Counted from the first letter of the stretch, positions 15,315-23,820 are shown. The stretch: DNA of 29,214 bases from Ruminococcus sp. AM36-2AA (GCF_003461955.1 NZ_QTYB01000023.1:1-29214); one strand, 5' to 3'. The notes: generated by a model from the sequence alone, not told the origin. Program-made: numbers and translations.

Positions 15315-15752
15315 ATGAATATTGGAACGCAGATACTAAAAATACGAAAAGAAAAGGGACTGACCCAGGAGGAATTTGGAAAAATATTTCATGTTACCAG
15401 ACAGACTGTGTCTAATTGGGAAAATGAAAAGAGCTATCCGGATCTGCAGATTCTCATAGACATCAGCAACCGTTTTGATATTTCTCTCGATGTCTTAATA
15501 AAGGAAGATGTCAAAATGGTAAAAACCATGGATAAAGAAAGAGTGCTTGGATCATTGAAACGGGAAAAGTCTGTTATTGACTTTTTTACAGGTGCAGGAA
15601 CTGGAATTGTAATTTCCTGCCTGTTTTCAGCTGATACAATGGTCAGAACGGTTACCATTGTATTAGGCGTGGTCATGATCGGAATTGGCTGGTACCGGGA
15701 AGCAAAATATGACAAAAGATTGTTCAGATATATGAATAATGAAGAACGGTGA
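15315..15752 (+). CDS. XRE-family helix-turn-helix regulator with C-terminal membrane segment
   Basis: The 145-aa protein starts at the ATG at 15315 behind AGGAGC; the longer frame from 15273 has no ribosome site. Residues 1-60 form a Cro/C1-type helix-turn-helix (ILKIRKEKGLTQEEFGKIF, then VTRQTVSNWENEKSYPDLQI). Residues about 88-125 hold two hydrophobic stretches around LFSADTMVRTVTIVLGVVMI. Such small membrane-tethered XRE proteins are frequent in clostridia. The signal peptidase gene follows after ten bases, so it probably regulates or is cotranscribed with it. It lies 155 bases behind the sigma/anti-sigma pair. Confidence 0.87.
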   Translation: MNIGTQILKIRKEKGLTQEEFGKIFHVTRQTVSNWENEKSYPDLQILIDISNRFDISLDVLIKEDVKMVKTMDKERVLGSLKREKSVIDFFTGAGTGIVISCLFSADTMVRTVTIVLGVVMIGIGWYREAKYDKRLFRYMNNEER

Positions 15753-15762
15753 GGTGGAGAGC

Positions 15763-16320
15763 ATGAAAATCTGGCGTGAACTGTTAGGCTATGTGAAATT
15801 GATTGTAATAGTAGTGGCAATTACTCTGGTTATCAATAATGTTGTTTTGATTAACGCAAAAATCCCTTCACCCTCCATGGAAAAAACACTTATGGTGAAA
15901 GACCGCCTTTTCGGCTTTCGGCTTGCGTATGGAATTAATCTTAATCTGTTCGGTTATGAAATTTCTGAAAAGTTCAAGGACCCGGAGCGATTTGATATTG
16001 TAATATTCAAATACCCAGATGATGAAAGCCGTCTTTTTATCAAAAGAGTGATCGGACTGCCGGGAGAGGTAGTGGAAATTAAGGATGGGAAAGTTTACAT
16101 TGATGGTTCACCCACTCCATTGGATGACTCTTTCATTCCGGAGAAAATGATCGGAAGTTATGGTCCATATACAGTTCCGGAAAACAGTTATTTCATGCTT
16201 GGTGACAACCGGAATGATTCGAAGGATTCACGTTCATGGAAAAACAAATTCGTGCGATTTGACCAGCTTGTGGGGAAAGCTATTGTAAGATACTATCCAT
16301 CTTTCAAGTGGTTAGGATAA
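15763..16320 (+). CDS. lepB: signal peptidase I
   Basis: The 185-aa serine protease cleaves signal peptides from exported proteins on the outer face of the membrane. One N-terminal membrane helix (about 12-30) is followed by the catalytic serine Ser38 in IPSPSME, the general base Lys94 in FIKRVIGLPGE, and the conserved end GDNRNDSKDSR. The length suits the short Gram-positive S26A type. The ATG at 15763 follows GAGGTGGAG and is preferred to the ATG at 15739, which overlaps the upstream gene. Its place beside ECF and XRE regulators suggests an inducible secondary copy rather than the main housekeeping one; this is inference. Confidence 0.93.
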   Translation: MKIWRELLGYVKLIVIVVAITLVINNVVLINAKIPSPSMEKTLMVKDRLFGFRLAYGINLNLFGYEISEKFKDPERFDIVIFKYPDDESRLFIKRVIGLPGEVVEIKDGKVYIDGSPTPLDDSFIPEKMIGSYGPYTVPENSYFMLGDNRNDSKDSRSWKNKFVRFDQLVGKAIVRYYPSFKWLG

Positions 16321-16324
16321 TAAG

Positions 16325-16376
16325 AAACGCGAATATCAGTGGCTTATTAAGCACTGGAATATTCGCGTTTTTTATT
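16325..16376. terminator. strong terminator after signal peptidase
   Basis: AAACGCGAATATCAGTG pairs with CACTGGAATATTCGCGTTT around a loop of about ten bases and is followed by TTTTTATTT. Confidence 0.88.
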
Positions 16377-16718
16377 TGATATCACTAAGATTATATATTT
16401 TCAAATATATGTAATCAGTTGGCCACATGATCAAGTTCTTTACAATACGCATTGGGAGGATTGCAAGGAAGTCTTTTCCGTAGAGCATGTCCAGCCGTAA
16501 GGTATTTAACAGAATATATAGCAAGAATTCTCCTTCCTCTACAGGTAGGAGATGAATTGCAAAATAAAAAAACATTTGTTCTACAATGCAAATCGTGGTA
16601 TAATGAATGATTTTCTATAGTTTTTCTATACTTCAAAATACGTGAAAGTATAGTATCTATGCGGATAATCAAAAATTAGATATAAAATATAAAATTTTTG
16701 ATAAATCTTATTGATATA
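16377..16718. other. 342-base gap with no supported gene
   Basis: Overlapping minus-strand frames of 67 and 85 codons exist (16372-16672). One reads LLYILLNTLRLDMLYGKDFL, which looks protein-like. Neither has a ribosome site and their frames are inconsistent, so this may be a decayed gene. I do not recognise it. Confidence 0.35.
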
Positions 16719-16747
16719 TTGACAAATAACGTAAAATAATCTATTAT
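16719..16747 (+). promoter_or_regulatory. sigma-A promoter of the padR operon
   Basis: TTGACA (16719-16724) and TATTAT (16742-16747) have 17-base spacing, an almost ideal promoter 61 bases before the PadR start. Confidence 0.8.
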
Positions 16748-16756
16748 ATAGACAAC

Positions 16757-16780
16757 CGATATATAGAACGTCGATATATA
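16757..16780. promoter_or_regulatory. direct repeat CGATATATA, likely PadR operator
   Basis: CGATATATA occurs at 16757-16765 and 16772-16780, 15 bases apart, just after the -10 box and over the transcription start. PadR proteins commonly repress their own operon at AT-rich ATAT-containing sites, so autorepression is likely. Confidence 0.55.
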
Positions 16781-16807
16781 ACTTATTCTAAGAAGGGGGT
16801 GGGCCAG

Positions 16808-17137
16808 ATGGCTATTGAAAGAGCGCTGGTTTCAGGAAGTATGGCAATGCTTGTAATGAAACTTTTGTCTGAAAAGGATATGTATGGATATGAGATGATC
16901 GACACACTGAGGCAAAAATCTCAGAATGTATTTGAGCTGAAGGCAGGAACTCTTTATCCATTGCTGCACAGCCTGGAAGAGAAAGGACTCCTGACAGTAT
17001 ATGAACAGGATGTAGCTGGAAAGACCAGAAAGTATTATAGCCTTACCAGACAGGGAAGAGGATTCCTGGAAAAGAAAATAGAGGAATGGAAAGAGTATTC
17101 TGCAGCAGTGACCAATGTGCTTATACTGGAGGTGTGA
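16808..17137 (+). CDS. PadR family transcriptional regulator
   Basis: The 109-aa winged-helix repressor has the PadR signature: MLVMKLLSEKDMYGYEMIDT, then FELKAGTLYPLLHSLEEKGL, then GKTRKYYSLTRQGRGFLE. The start is the ATG at 16808 with AAGGGGG about ten bases ahead; a GTG at 16799 is less likely. It is a small PadR-s2 type protein that would dimerise through the last helix. The next gene begins three bases after its stop, and PadR genes of this kind normally pair with a HAAS-domain membrane protein, as here. Confidence 0.93.
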   Translation: MAIERALVSGSMAMLVMKLLSEKDMYGYEMIDTLRQKSQNVFELKAGTLYPLLHSLEEKGLLTVYEQDVAGKTRKYYSLTRQGRGFLEKKIEEWKEYSAAVTNVLILEV

Positions 17138-17140
17138 GTT

Positions 17141-18499
17141 ATGGATGAATATCTGAAATTATTGCTGGAACAGATTCGCTGCACAAAAGCCAGACCATAC
17201 ATAAAACAGGAACTGCAGGATCATATGGAGGATCAGATTGCGGAAAACATGAAGGCAGGCATGGATCATGAACAGGCAGAGAAGGAAGCCGTCAGAGACA
17301 TGGGGGATCCTGTGGAAACAGGAATCTCCCTTGACAGTATCCACAGACCTCAGGCTGCATGGAAACTTTTGGGAATGATTATATTTATCAGCATTGCAGG
17401 TGTTCTGATACATGCAGGGATTTCCGGAAAAGCCAGTGAGAATGCGGCAGCCGGTTCTGACAGATATGTGTTTCATGTTATGATCGGGCTGGCTGTCATG
17501 ATGATTTTGTATCTGCTGGACTATACCGTACTGGCAAAATTTTCAAAAATAATTGCAGCTGTTTTATTGTCCGTCTGTTTGCTGGTTATATTGGAAGGAG
17601 GCCAGGTAAACGGAGCAAGGATTTTTATATCACTGCCAGGAGGCAGAAGAGGCATGGATGTACAAAAACTGATGCTGTTTTATGTCCCCATATATGGAGC
17701 AATTTTATATAAATATCATGGGTGGGGATATAAGGGACTGATAAGAGCAATCTTATGGCTGATTGCTCCAGTAATATTAGTTTACAGCCTGCCGGCACTC
17801 AGGACAGCTTGTGTGATGCTGGTAACTATGCTGACTATGTTGACGATCGCAATCAAAAAGGACTGGTTTACTGTCAGAAAGAAAAGAACTATCTGTGGAA
17901 TCTGGGCTGTGTTTTTGACCGCGCCCATAGCAGCTTTCCTGGGTATGTACCTGAGAAACAGGCTGGCGGAATATCAAATTGCGCGCATACAGGCGATGTT
18001 TTCCAGTGGTAGCGAAACAGACTATCTCACAAAAATGTTGCATTCACTTTGGAGACAGAATAAGCTGATCGGGAAAAGCAAATCAGATGTAACGGGAATC
18101 CTGCCAGCATTTAACGCGGATTATATTCTGACCTATCTGTCATCTGTATATGGAATAATTGCAGCTATACTTTTGTGCTGTGTTCTTGCGGTTCTGATTT
18201 TTGCAATCTTTAACACTGCGTTGCGACAGAAAAATCAGCTGGGTATGATGATGGGATGCGGGTGCGGAATTGTATTTCTCATCAGTTTTTTGATAAATGT
18301 CCTTGAGAATCTTGGCGTATTTCCGCAATCAATAACATTTCTTCCGTTTTTTTCAGCCGGAGGAAGCTGTATTATAATTTCTTATGGACTCATGGGGATC
18401 GTGCTGAGTACTTACAGGTATAAGAATATTTATCCGCGACATCCTGAAACAGGCTTTATGTCCATTAATTCTAAGGTAAAAAAGTATCGTAATATTTAA
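17141..18499 (+). CDS. HAAS (permease prefix) domain fused to a SEDS (FtsW/RodA/SpoVE-like) membrane protein
   Basis: The 452-aa protein begins with a short soluble HAAS domain (1-70; ARPYIKQELQDHMEDQI, then AVRDMGDPVETG) found in PadR partners. The rest has about ten membrane helices with the SEDS layout: NGARIFISLPGG and QKLMLF (157-180), then LPALRTACVMLVTML (217-231) where SEDS enzymes have PDLGT, then FNADYILTYLSSVYG (324-338), then LPFFSAGGSCIIISYG (401-416), matching the P-x-S-x-GGSS end. SEDS proteins polymerise peptidoglycan glycan strands. The PDLG motif is lost here, and the extracellular catalytic aspartate cannot be placed surely (Asp294 in SETDYLT is a candidate). It may therefore be a divergent or regulatory member. 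Confidence 0.85.
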   Translation: MDEYLKLLLEQIRCTKARPYIKQELQDHMEDQIAENMKAGMDHEQAEKEAVRDMGDPVETGISLDSIHRPQAAWKLLGMIIFISIAGVLIHAGISGKASENAAAGSDRYVFHVMIGLAVMMILYLLDYTVLAKFSKIIAAVLLSVCLLVILEGGQVNGARIFISLPGGRRGMDVQKLMLFYVPIYGAILYKYHGWGYKGLIRAILWLIAPVILVYSLPALRTACVMLVTMLTMLTIAIKKDWFTVRKKRTICGIWAVFLTAPIAAFLGMYLRNRLAEYQIARIQAMFSSGSETDYLTKMLHSLWRQNKLIGKSKSDVTGILPAFNADYILTYLSSVYGIIAAILLCCVLAVLIFAIFNTALRQKNQLGMMMGCGCGIVFLISFLINVLENLGVFPQSITFLPFFSAGGSCIIISYGLMGIVLSTYRYKNIYPRHPETGFMSINSKVKKYRNI

Positions 18500-18548
18500 A
18501 ACCAATCAAAAACGCTGAGAATTGCTCCCAGCGTTTTTGGTTGGTTTT
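18499..18548. terminator. bidirectional terminator between convergent genes
   Basis: AACCAATCAAAAACGCTG pairs with CAGCGTTTTTGGTTGGTT around a short loop; T-runs fall on both strands. It lies exactly between the plus-strand SEDS-like gene and the minus-strand AraC gene. Confidence 0.88.
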
Positions 18549-19373
18549 ATTTTGGACAGTTTTCTGCATTCAGCACCAGCTGCTTGCGGAACTGTGAAGG
18601 GGACATGCCACACTGTTTTCGGAAAAATCGGCTGAAATATAATGGATTTTCGTACCCGACCAGGTTGGCTATTTCTGTGATATTATAATTGGTCGTTTCC
18701 AGAAGCATTTTTGCATTGGTAAGCCTCAGAGACTGCACGTATTGAGCAGATGTAGTATTGGCATACTGACGGAAGTTCTGGATGAACCAGCTGATACTCA
18801 TATTGTGGGAAACAGCATAGTCCTCAATACTTATAGGTTTATTATAATGCATCCGAAAGTACTGTGCAGCCTGTTCCATATCGTTCATGTTCTGAAGGTT
18901 CTTTTTACGTGGCTTTTGCAGTGCTATTCTATGGAGGCTGATCAGGAGAATCATGAAATAATTTATCAGCATCTCCTCGTAATCAATTCGCTGCAGATTC
19001 AGTTCCTCGATCATAGACATAAATAGATTTTTGTACTCAATGGAGATACCGGTATAAATAATGCGGGTATCGTCGGCAATCCCATATCTTCTTAGAAAGT
19101 TCTTTACATTATTTCCAGTAAAGTGAACCCAGTAAACTTCGGTCTGATCCGCTCCATAATAATAGCGTTGTTCCTCACGTGGACGGTAGAGTACCATATT
19201 GCCGGCTTCTACAACAGTAGGTTTTCCATCAAAATAAAATGTGCCCGTCCGGATGCGATGTAAAGAAGCTGATAATCAAGCCGGTCTTTCGGGCGGTGGG
19301 TAGGAAGCTTTTCTACGGTGTATAGATGATAAGTACCGCAGCTTCCAATAAACAGGGGATGTTTTTTATCCAT
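18547..19373 (-). pseudogene. AraC family regulator broken by a single-base frameshift
   Basis: The 5' piece, with start probably at 19373 (MDKKHPLFIGSCGTYHLY), runs into a stop near 19209. The rest of the gene is open to 18547 in another frame. Adding one T in the T-run at about 19231-19240 restores ASGRAHFYFDGKPTVVEAGN followed by MVLYRPREEQ, a normal AraC cupin half. The C-terminal half has the two helix-turn-helix units and the signature VGYENPLYFSRFFRKQCGMS. The repaired protein would have about 275 residues. The break lies in a homopolymer, so either true decay or a sequencing error is possible. It faces away from the GH95 remnant and probably once controlled it. Confidence 0.88.
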
Positions 19374-19437
19374 AAAATCAACCCTGGATTTGTGATAGTA
19401 TGCTGATAATGTATACAAGTAATGTCCTCTTTGTCAT

Positions 19438-19471
19438 ATTGCACAAAACACAACAATATGAATTGTGCAAT
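19438..19471. promoter_or_regulatory. perfect 9-base inverted repeat upstream of the AraC gene
   Basis: ATTGCACAA (19438-19446) and TTGTGCAAT (19463-19471) flank 16 bases. The site lies 65 bases before the AraC start, in the gap that once separated it from the GH95 gene. A likely operator. Confidence 0.45.
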
Positions 19472-19589
19472 TTTACGATTCTACAAAATATTGTTAAAAA
19501 ATAGTTGGCTATTATGTAAAAGTATAACATTTTGTGCATGTTTTGGCGAATGTTGTTTATGTATTTTTTTATAATAAAAAAGTATAATG

Positions 19590-20151
<562 letters not shown>

Positions 20152-20529
20152 AACCAGCTCCGTTATACCAGGGAGGAAAATATCTCCTGTGTGGGAGGCG
20201 GCATTTATCCCAATATGCTGTGTGCACACCCACCGTTCCAGATCGATGGGAACTTTGGCTTTGCAGCTGCGGTTGCAGAGATGCTTATCCAGAGCAGGAA
20301 AGGGCATATCCTGTTACTTCCGGCACTTCCGGATGAATGGAAAGACGGAAATGTCCGAGGAATGAAGGTACAGGGTGACATCACAGTTGATTTCGAATGG
20401 AGAGATGGCAGGATACACAGGGTTCGCCTCTGCTCTTCCCGTGAGCAGAAAGTAACGCTGGAATGTAATGGAATTTCAAAAACAATATTTTTAAGACCTG
20501 ATGTGACAGAGGATATGATTTTTGGTTGA
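20152..20529 (+). pseudogene. GH95 alpha-L-fucosidase, C-terminal exon remnant
   Basis: Directly after the intron the frame reads NQLRYTREENISCVGGGIYP and AHPPFQIDGNFGFAAAVAEM, then LLPALPDEWKDGNVRGMKVQ. This is the C-terminal quarter of GH95 enzymes, which remove alpha-1,2-linked fucose from host and milk glycans. The large N-terminal and catalytic parts are missing upstream of the intron, so the enzyme is dead. The intron evidently entered the fucosidase gene, and a later deletion removed the first exon and the intron's 5' half. The frame ends in TGA at 20527. Confidence 0.85.
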
Positions 20530-20687
20530 TCTGTCCCGAGGGCCTGGAAATCATAGACAGTGGTAAGTAATGGGGTACAATAAAATATAGCCAATCGATT
20601 TTGCCAGAAACTATTGATATTTCTTAGGGTATCGCATATAATATAGTTAAACCAAAAGGTTTCGTGTAGCGGCACGTAAAAGCTGTA
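20530..20687. other. gap holding a decayed coding tail
   Basis: In a different frame from GH95 the DNA reads LICPEGLEIIDSGK then stop (about 20523-20568). A homologous tail is found at 21586-21636 (see findings). No other gene is seen. AT-rich sequence with a stretch AGCGGCACGTAAAAGCT precedes the structured segment. Confidence 0.4.
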
Positions 20688-20870
20688 CTGTGCCCGGGCA
20701 GGGTAATTACTGGGACTATTTGATACTCGGAAGGGTATTACGCCCACACCAGGGAGATACGGTGAGTCCGCGCCGGGGACTTAATGATACCGGCGACATT
20801 TTAGACGTTCGGAAGGATGTCGCGGCTGACAGCCAGCATAAAACCGCTTTTTATGATTATGGGCACTGGA
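20688..20870 (+). ncRNA. GC-rich structured segment, likely group II intron 5' end (domain I) fragment
   Basis: The segment begins GTGCCCGGGCAGGGTAAT, resembling the start of group IIA/IIB introns (GTGCGCCCAGATAGGGT in Ll.LtrB). It has several local stems: AGTCC/GGACT at about 20764-20780, GCGACAT/ATGTCGC at about 20794-20824, and GGCTG-ACA-GCC beyond. It is clearly richer in GC than its surroundings. An open frame (20690-20947) crosses it but has no recognisable protein features, so an RNA element is the better reading. It may be the lost 5' half of the intron whose 3' half ends at 20151, or a separate truncated copy. Confidence 0.45.
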
Positions 20871-21047
20871 TAACAAAAAGTTGTCCGGTGCTGTTTTTAT
20901 ATTATAGTGATGATTGGGAAAAGATAGATTGGAAAACAACAGGATAGAGAGAAAATCGTACAGGAGATTAAAATAGCTGCCGATCTGTATAGGAAGCATT
21001 TAGTAGGTAAAAGATTTCTATATGTATTTGAAGGCAGATATATTGAG

Positions 21048-21560
21048 GTGCTTTATAAAGCTGCCAATTTCAGGCACTTAACAGGTGTGGCCACAAACCT
21101 TTCCGCAAAAAAGTTTTATAGTTATGCAGCAAAAAAACTGCTTCAGGCTTCGCAGATATTTTTTACACCGCAGCACCCTTTTTCATTGTGTAAGCGTAAA
21201 ATTAAGCATATCGGCCAGATTGCAATGCTGGCTGGCTCAGAAGGCTTTATGTTGGAAGAGATTGTTACAGATACGAGAACTTATAAGTTTGGCACAACAG
21301 ATCTTAATTTTACTCTATGCTTAAATAAAGAGTATGATGATCAGGGACAGCAAAAAGGCGATTGCTTTGTAGTAGAATCACTGCGAGATGAAGATTGTTT
21401 TTCTAAAAGTACAACAGCATATACAGTAACTCATATTTTCTCAGCACCGAATGATGCGAAAAAATATACAACTTTACTGTTTATGGATGAAAATGCAATG
21501 ATAGACAGTCTTCCGGATGAAATTAAAAACATGCTGGATCAAACTTTATTACATAAATAA
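21048..21560 (+). CDS. PBECR4-domain protein (phage-type RNase-like), start lost or unclear
   Basis: The sequence matches the PBECR4 family of predicted nucleases related to barnase/EndoU/colicin/RelE-type toxins: YKAANFRHLTGVATNLSAKK, FSLCKRKIKHIGQIAMLAGS, KFGTTDLNFTLCLNKEYDDQ and VVESLRDEDCFSKS. Family resemblance begins earlier than the first usable start. The frame is open back to 20928 and reads DREKIVQEIKIAADLYRKHL and GKRFLYVFEGRYIEV, but there is no ATG, GTG or TTG there. The GTG at 21048 would cut off about 35 conserved residues. The gene has probably lost its start in a rearrangement next to the intron-like segment. RNase function is predicted for the family, not shown. Confidence 0.7.
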   Translation: MLYKAANFRHLTGVATNLSAKKFYSYAAKKLLQASQIFFTPQHPFSLCKRKIKHIGQIAMLAGSEGFMLEEIVTDTRTYKFGTTDLNFTLCLNKEYDDQGQQKGDCFVVESLRDEDCFSKSTTAYTVTHIFSAPNDAKKYTTLLFMDENAMIDSLPDEIKNMLDQTLLHK

Positions 21561-21619
21561 AAATGGAGAGTCTTAGTTGGCGATTCAATTAATCTATCCT
21601 GAGGGTATGAGAATTATTG

Positions 21620-21662
21620 ACAGCCGTATCATGTAAAACGCACATGGTACGGCTGTTTTTAT
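21620..21662 (+). terminator. strong terminator after the PBECR4 gene
   Basis: ACAGCCGTATCATGT pairs with ACATGGTACGGCTGT around a short loop, followed by TTTTTATA. Confidence 0.88.
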
Positions 21663-21742
21663 ACCCTAATAGGACCTGATGATCACAAAATTTGAACGAT
21701 TTCGGGGGTGTTTTTATCTGGGATAATTTTTTTAAAAATATT

Positions 21743-21774
21743 TGCAACCTTTTTAGGGATTCGCACGTCTAATA
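21743..21774 (+). promoter_or_regulatory. ECF-type autoregulated promoter of pair 4
   Basis: TGCAACCTTTTT (21743-21754) and CGTCTAATA (21766-21774) have 17 bases between the TGCAAC and CGTC cores. This closely matches the -35 (TGCAAC/TGAAAC) and -10 (CGTC) boxes of ECF factors such as B. subtilis SigV and SigW. It lies 75 bases before the sigma gene. Confidence 0.75.
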
Positions 21775-21848
21775 AGTAGAAGCACATAAATGAAGCTTCT
21801 ATAGTATACTACGGATGACTAGTCTGAGATAGGAGAGCCGGAACTACA

Positions 21849-22367
21849 ATGAATGAGGTTTTGATACGAAAAGCGAAGAAAGGCGACAAAGATGCTTTCT
21901 GCCGACTTATGGATGAGAATGTACAGAGTATGTATAAGATTGCGGCAGCATATCTGAAAAATGATGAAGATGTTGCGGATGCAATACAGGATACGATTCT
22001 TTCCTGTTATGAAAATCTGAAAAGTCTGAAACAGAACAGATATTTTAAAACTTGGATGATTCGAATCTTGATCAACAAGTGTAAGGACATGATACAGAAG
22101 AAAAAGCTGGTTACTTATACGGATCAGATGCCGGAAACACCTTTTCACGAAGAAGAATATGCGGCGATGGAATGGGCACAAGTATTAGAAACATTGGATA
22201 GCAAATATCGTTTGGTTGTTCTTTTGTACTATATGGAAGGATTTAGTGTCCGGGAGATCAGTGACGCTCTGGATATGAAGGAAAGCACTGTGAAATCTCG
22301 TCTTCATCGTGGTAGAAAACAGATTGCAGAGAAGTATGGATATAAGGTTAAGGAGGGACGTGTTTAA
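21849..22367 (+). CDS. ECF-type RNA polymerase sigma factor, SigV-like (pair 4)
   Basis: The 172-aa protein has region 2 at about 10-85 (KKGDKDAFCRLMDENVQSMY, DVADAIQDTILSCYENL, YFKTWMIRILINKCKDMI) and region 4 at about 110-165 (LDSKYRLVVLLYYMEGFSVR, MKESTVKSRLHRGRKQIA). It belongs to the SigV/SigX-like ECF type by motif. AGGAGAGCCGG is upstream of the ATG. The next gene begins within its stop (TAATG). Because its operon includes an L,D-transpeptidase, its regulon probably protects or remodels peptidoglycan, as SigV does against lysozyme in Bacillus. That parallel is inference. Confidence 0.93.
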   Translation: MNEVLIRKAKKGDKDAFCRLMDENVQSMYKIAAAYLKNDEDVADAIQDTILSCYENLKSLKQNRYFKTWMIRILINKCKDMIQKKKLVTYTDQMPETPFHEEEYAAMEWAQVLETLDSKYRLVVLLYYMEGFSVREISDALDMKESTVKSRLHRGRKQIAEKYGYKVKEGRV

Positions 22368-23794
22368 TGATGACTTTAAATAATAATGAGAAAGACTTCC
22401 AGGAAAAACTTCAAAAGGATACAGAAATGCCGGCAATCGTGCATGAACGTATCAATCAGGCATATCGATTGATTGAAAATAATGCTGTGTTACAGAAAAA
22501 AGCACCAAAGGATCCATATCACTGGATGAAAATTGGAGGCAGGGTAGCAGGAGGTATGGCAGCGGTATTGGCAGTCGGATTTATATTCTGTGCAACCAAT
22601 CCAGTAATGGCAAAGAATATCCCAGTTGTAGGAGGGCTTTTTGAAATCTTGCAGGATAATGTAAGTTTCTTTGGTGATTTTTCGGATTATGCAACAACCT
22701 TGGAATCCGTTGATGGAACAACGGCAGATGGCAGTGAAGCAGATGGGGACAAGACAGGTAATGCCACTAGTGAGAATGCTTACATTAAAACAGCAGATGG
22801 GCTGACAATTACATGTTCTGAGGTATATGCCAACAGCCAGGCAGTCTATATAACTATGCAGTTTAAGAGTGATAAGCCATTTCCAGAAACGTCAACCAGG
22901 GCGGAAAGTGGAACACCGGTCATTGATCTGGATATGACTGGAGATGTGGACTTTGATTCAGAAGCTAGTCGGGTGATCGACGGTCATGTGGAAGGACAGT
23001 TTCTGGATGACAACACCTATGCATGCATTTTCCGTTATGATCTTGCTCAGGCGGCAAAAGACTATACGGAATATAATGAGAAATACAATGAAATGACACA
23101 GCAGGTAATGGATGAGATGGGAATAACTCAGGCGGACTTAGATGATCAGACGGATGAAGGTTATGCACTGCTGGAAGAGTTTATCAATAAAGTATCTGAG
23201 CGTGGTGGAGCATATCAGAAATATATTAAAGATATTGAGATTCCGGATACTTTTAATCTGCATCTGGATATCACGAAGGTAAGAGGGCTGGAAGCAGACT
23301 ATGAGTGGTCAGAAGCGGATGATGAAAACTATGGAAGGGATGCCGGCTACTACAAATATGAAGGTGACTGGAGTTTCGATATCCCGGTTACAGTAGATGA
23401 TTCCCGGACAGAAGTATTGGAACTGAATGATACAAACGATGCTGGTATCGGACTCAAATCCGTAATTCGTTCTCCGTATGAACTGACGGTAAATGAACTT
23501 TATAAGGAAGGATCCAACAGTGACTGCTTCATGGTAGCTCTTGATGCCAATGGGAACACACTTCCATATAATGAGTCTACTGGAAACTGTAATAACTTCG
23601 CAATTCAGGACAGGGATATTTCGACAGTAGATATTTATTTCCTGGATTATATCCAGTATATGGATGAACTGAAGGGGCAGCAGAATTTTGATAATCCTAC
23701 GAAAGAAGACGGACAGAAATGGAAAAAACTTCTGGAGGAAAATGCAAAGTACCATAAGACATTACATTTTGACAGTGACAATGCAAAAAGCTAA
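22367..23794 (+). CDS. DUF4179-like anti-sigma factor, single-pass membrane protein
   Basis: The 475-aa protein has a cytoplasmic N-terminus (1-56, with DTEMPAIVHERINQAYRLIE, a typical start for this group), one membrane helix (about 57-76), and an outer region. The juxtamembrane part NPVMAKNIPVVGGLFEILQD is the hallmark of DUF4179/RsiV-like anti-sigma factors. A Gly/Asp/Ser-rich linker (about 112-135) leads into the DUF4179-like strands (DGLTITCSEVYANSQAVYIT). The outer domain is large (about 340 residues) and acidic. Its start shares a base with the sigma stop (TAATG), so coupling is tight. Regulated proteolysis on envelope stress is the expected mechanism. Confidence 0.87.
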   Translation: MMTLNNNEKDFQEKLQKDTEMPAIVHERINQAYRLIENNAVLQKKAPKDPYHWMKIGGRVAGGMAAVLAVGFIFCATNPVMAKNIPVVGGLFEILQDNVSFFGDFSDYATTLESVDGTTADGSEADGDKTGNATSENAYIKTADGLTITCSEVYANSQAVYITMQFKSDKPFPETSTRAESGTPVIDLDMTGDVDFDSEASRVIDGHVEGQFLDDNTYACIFRYDLAQAAKDYTEYNEKYNEMTQQVMDEMGITQADLDDQTDEGYALLEEFINKVSERGGAYQKYIKDIEIPDTFNLHLDITKVRGLEADYEWSEADDENYGRDAGYYKYEGDWSFDIPVTVDDSRTEVLELNDTNDAGIGLKSVIRSPYELTVNELYKEGSNSDCFMVALDANGNTLPYNESTGNCNNFAIQDRDISTVDIYFLDYIQYMDELKGQQNFDNPTKEDGQKWKKLLEENAKYHKTLHFDSDNAKS

Positions 23795-23820
23795 TTGATT
23801 CAAAGAAAGATAAATAAGAC

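Noticed and set aside
15203..15415. 70-codon ORF over the XRE gene start
   Set aside because: Out of frame with the helix-turn-helix gene, which has the better ribosome site and clear homology.
16372..16672. Minus-strand ORFs of 67 and 85 codons
   Set aside because: Overlapping frames, no ribosome sites, no recognised family; kept only as a note that decayed coding may be present.
20690..20947. 85-codon ORF as a protein gene
   Set aside because: No ribosome site, no recognisable motif, and it crosses a strongly structured GC-rich segment that looks like intron RNA.
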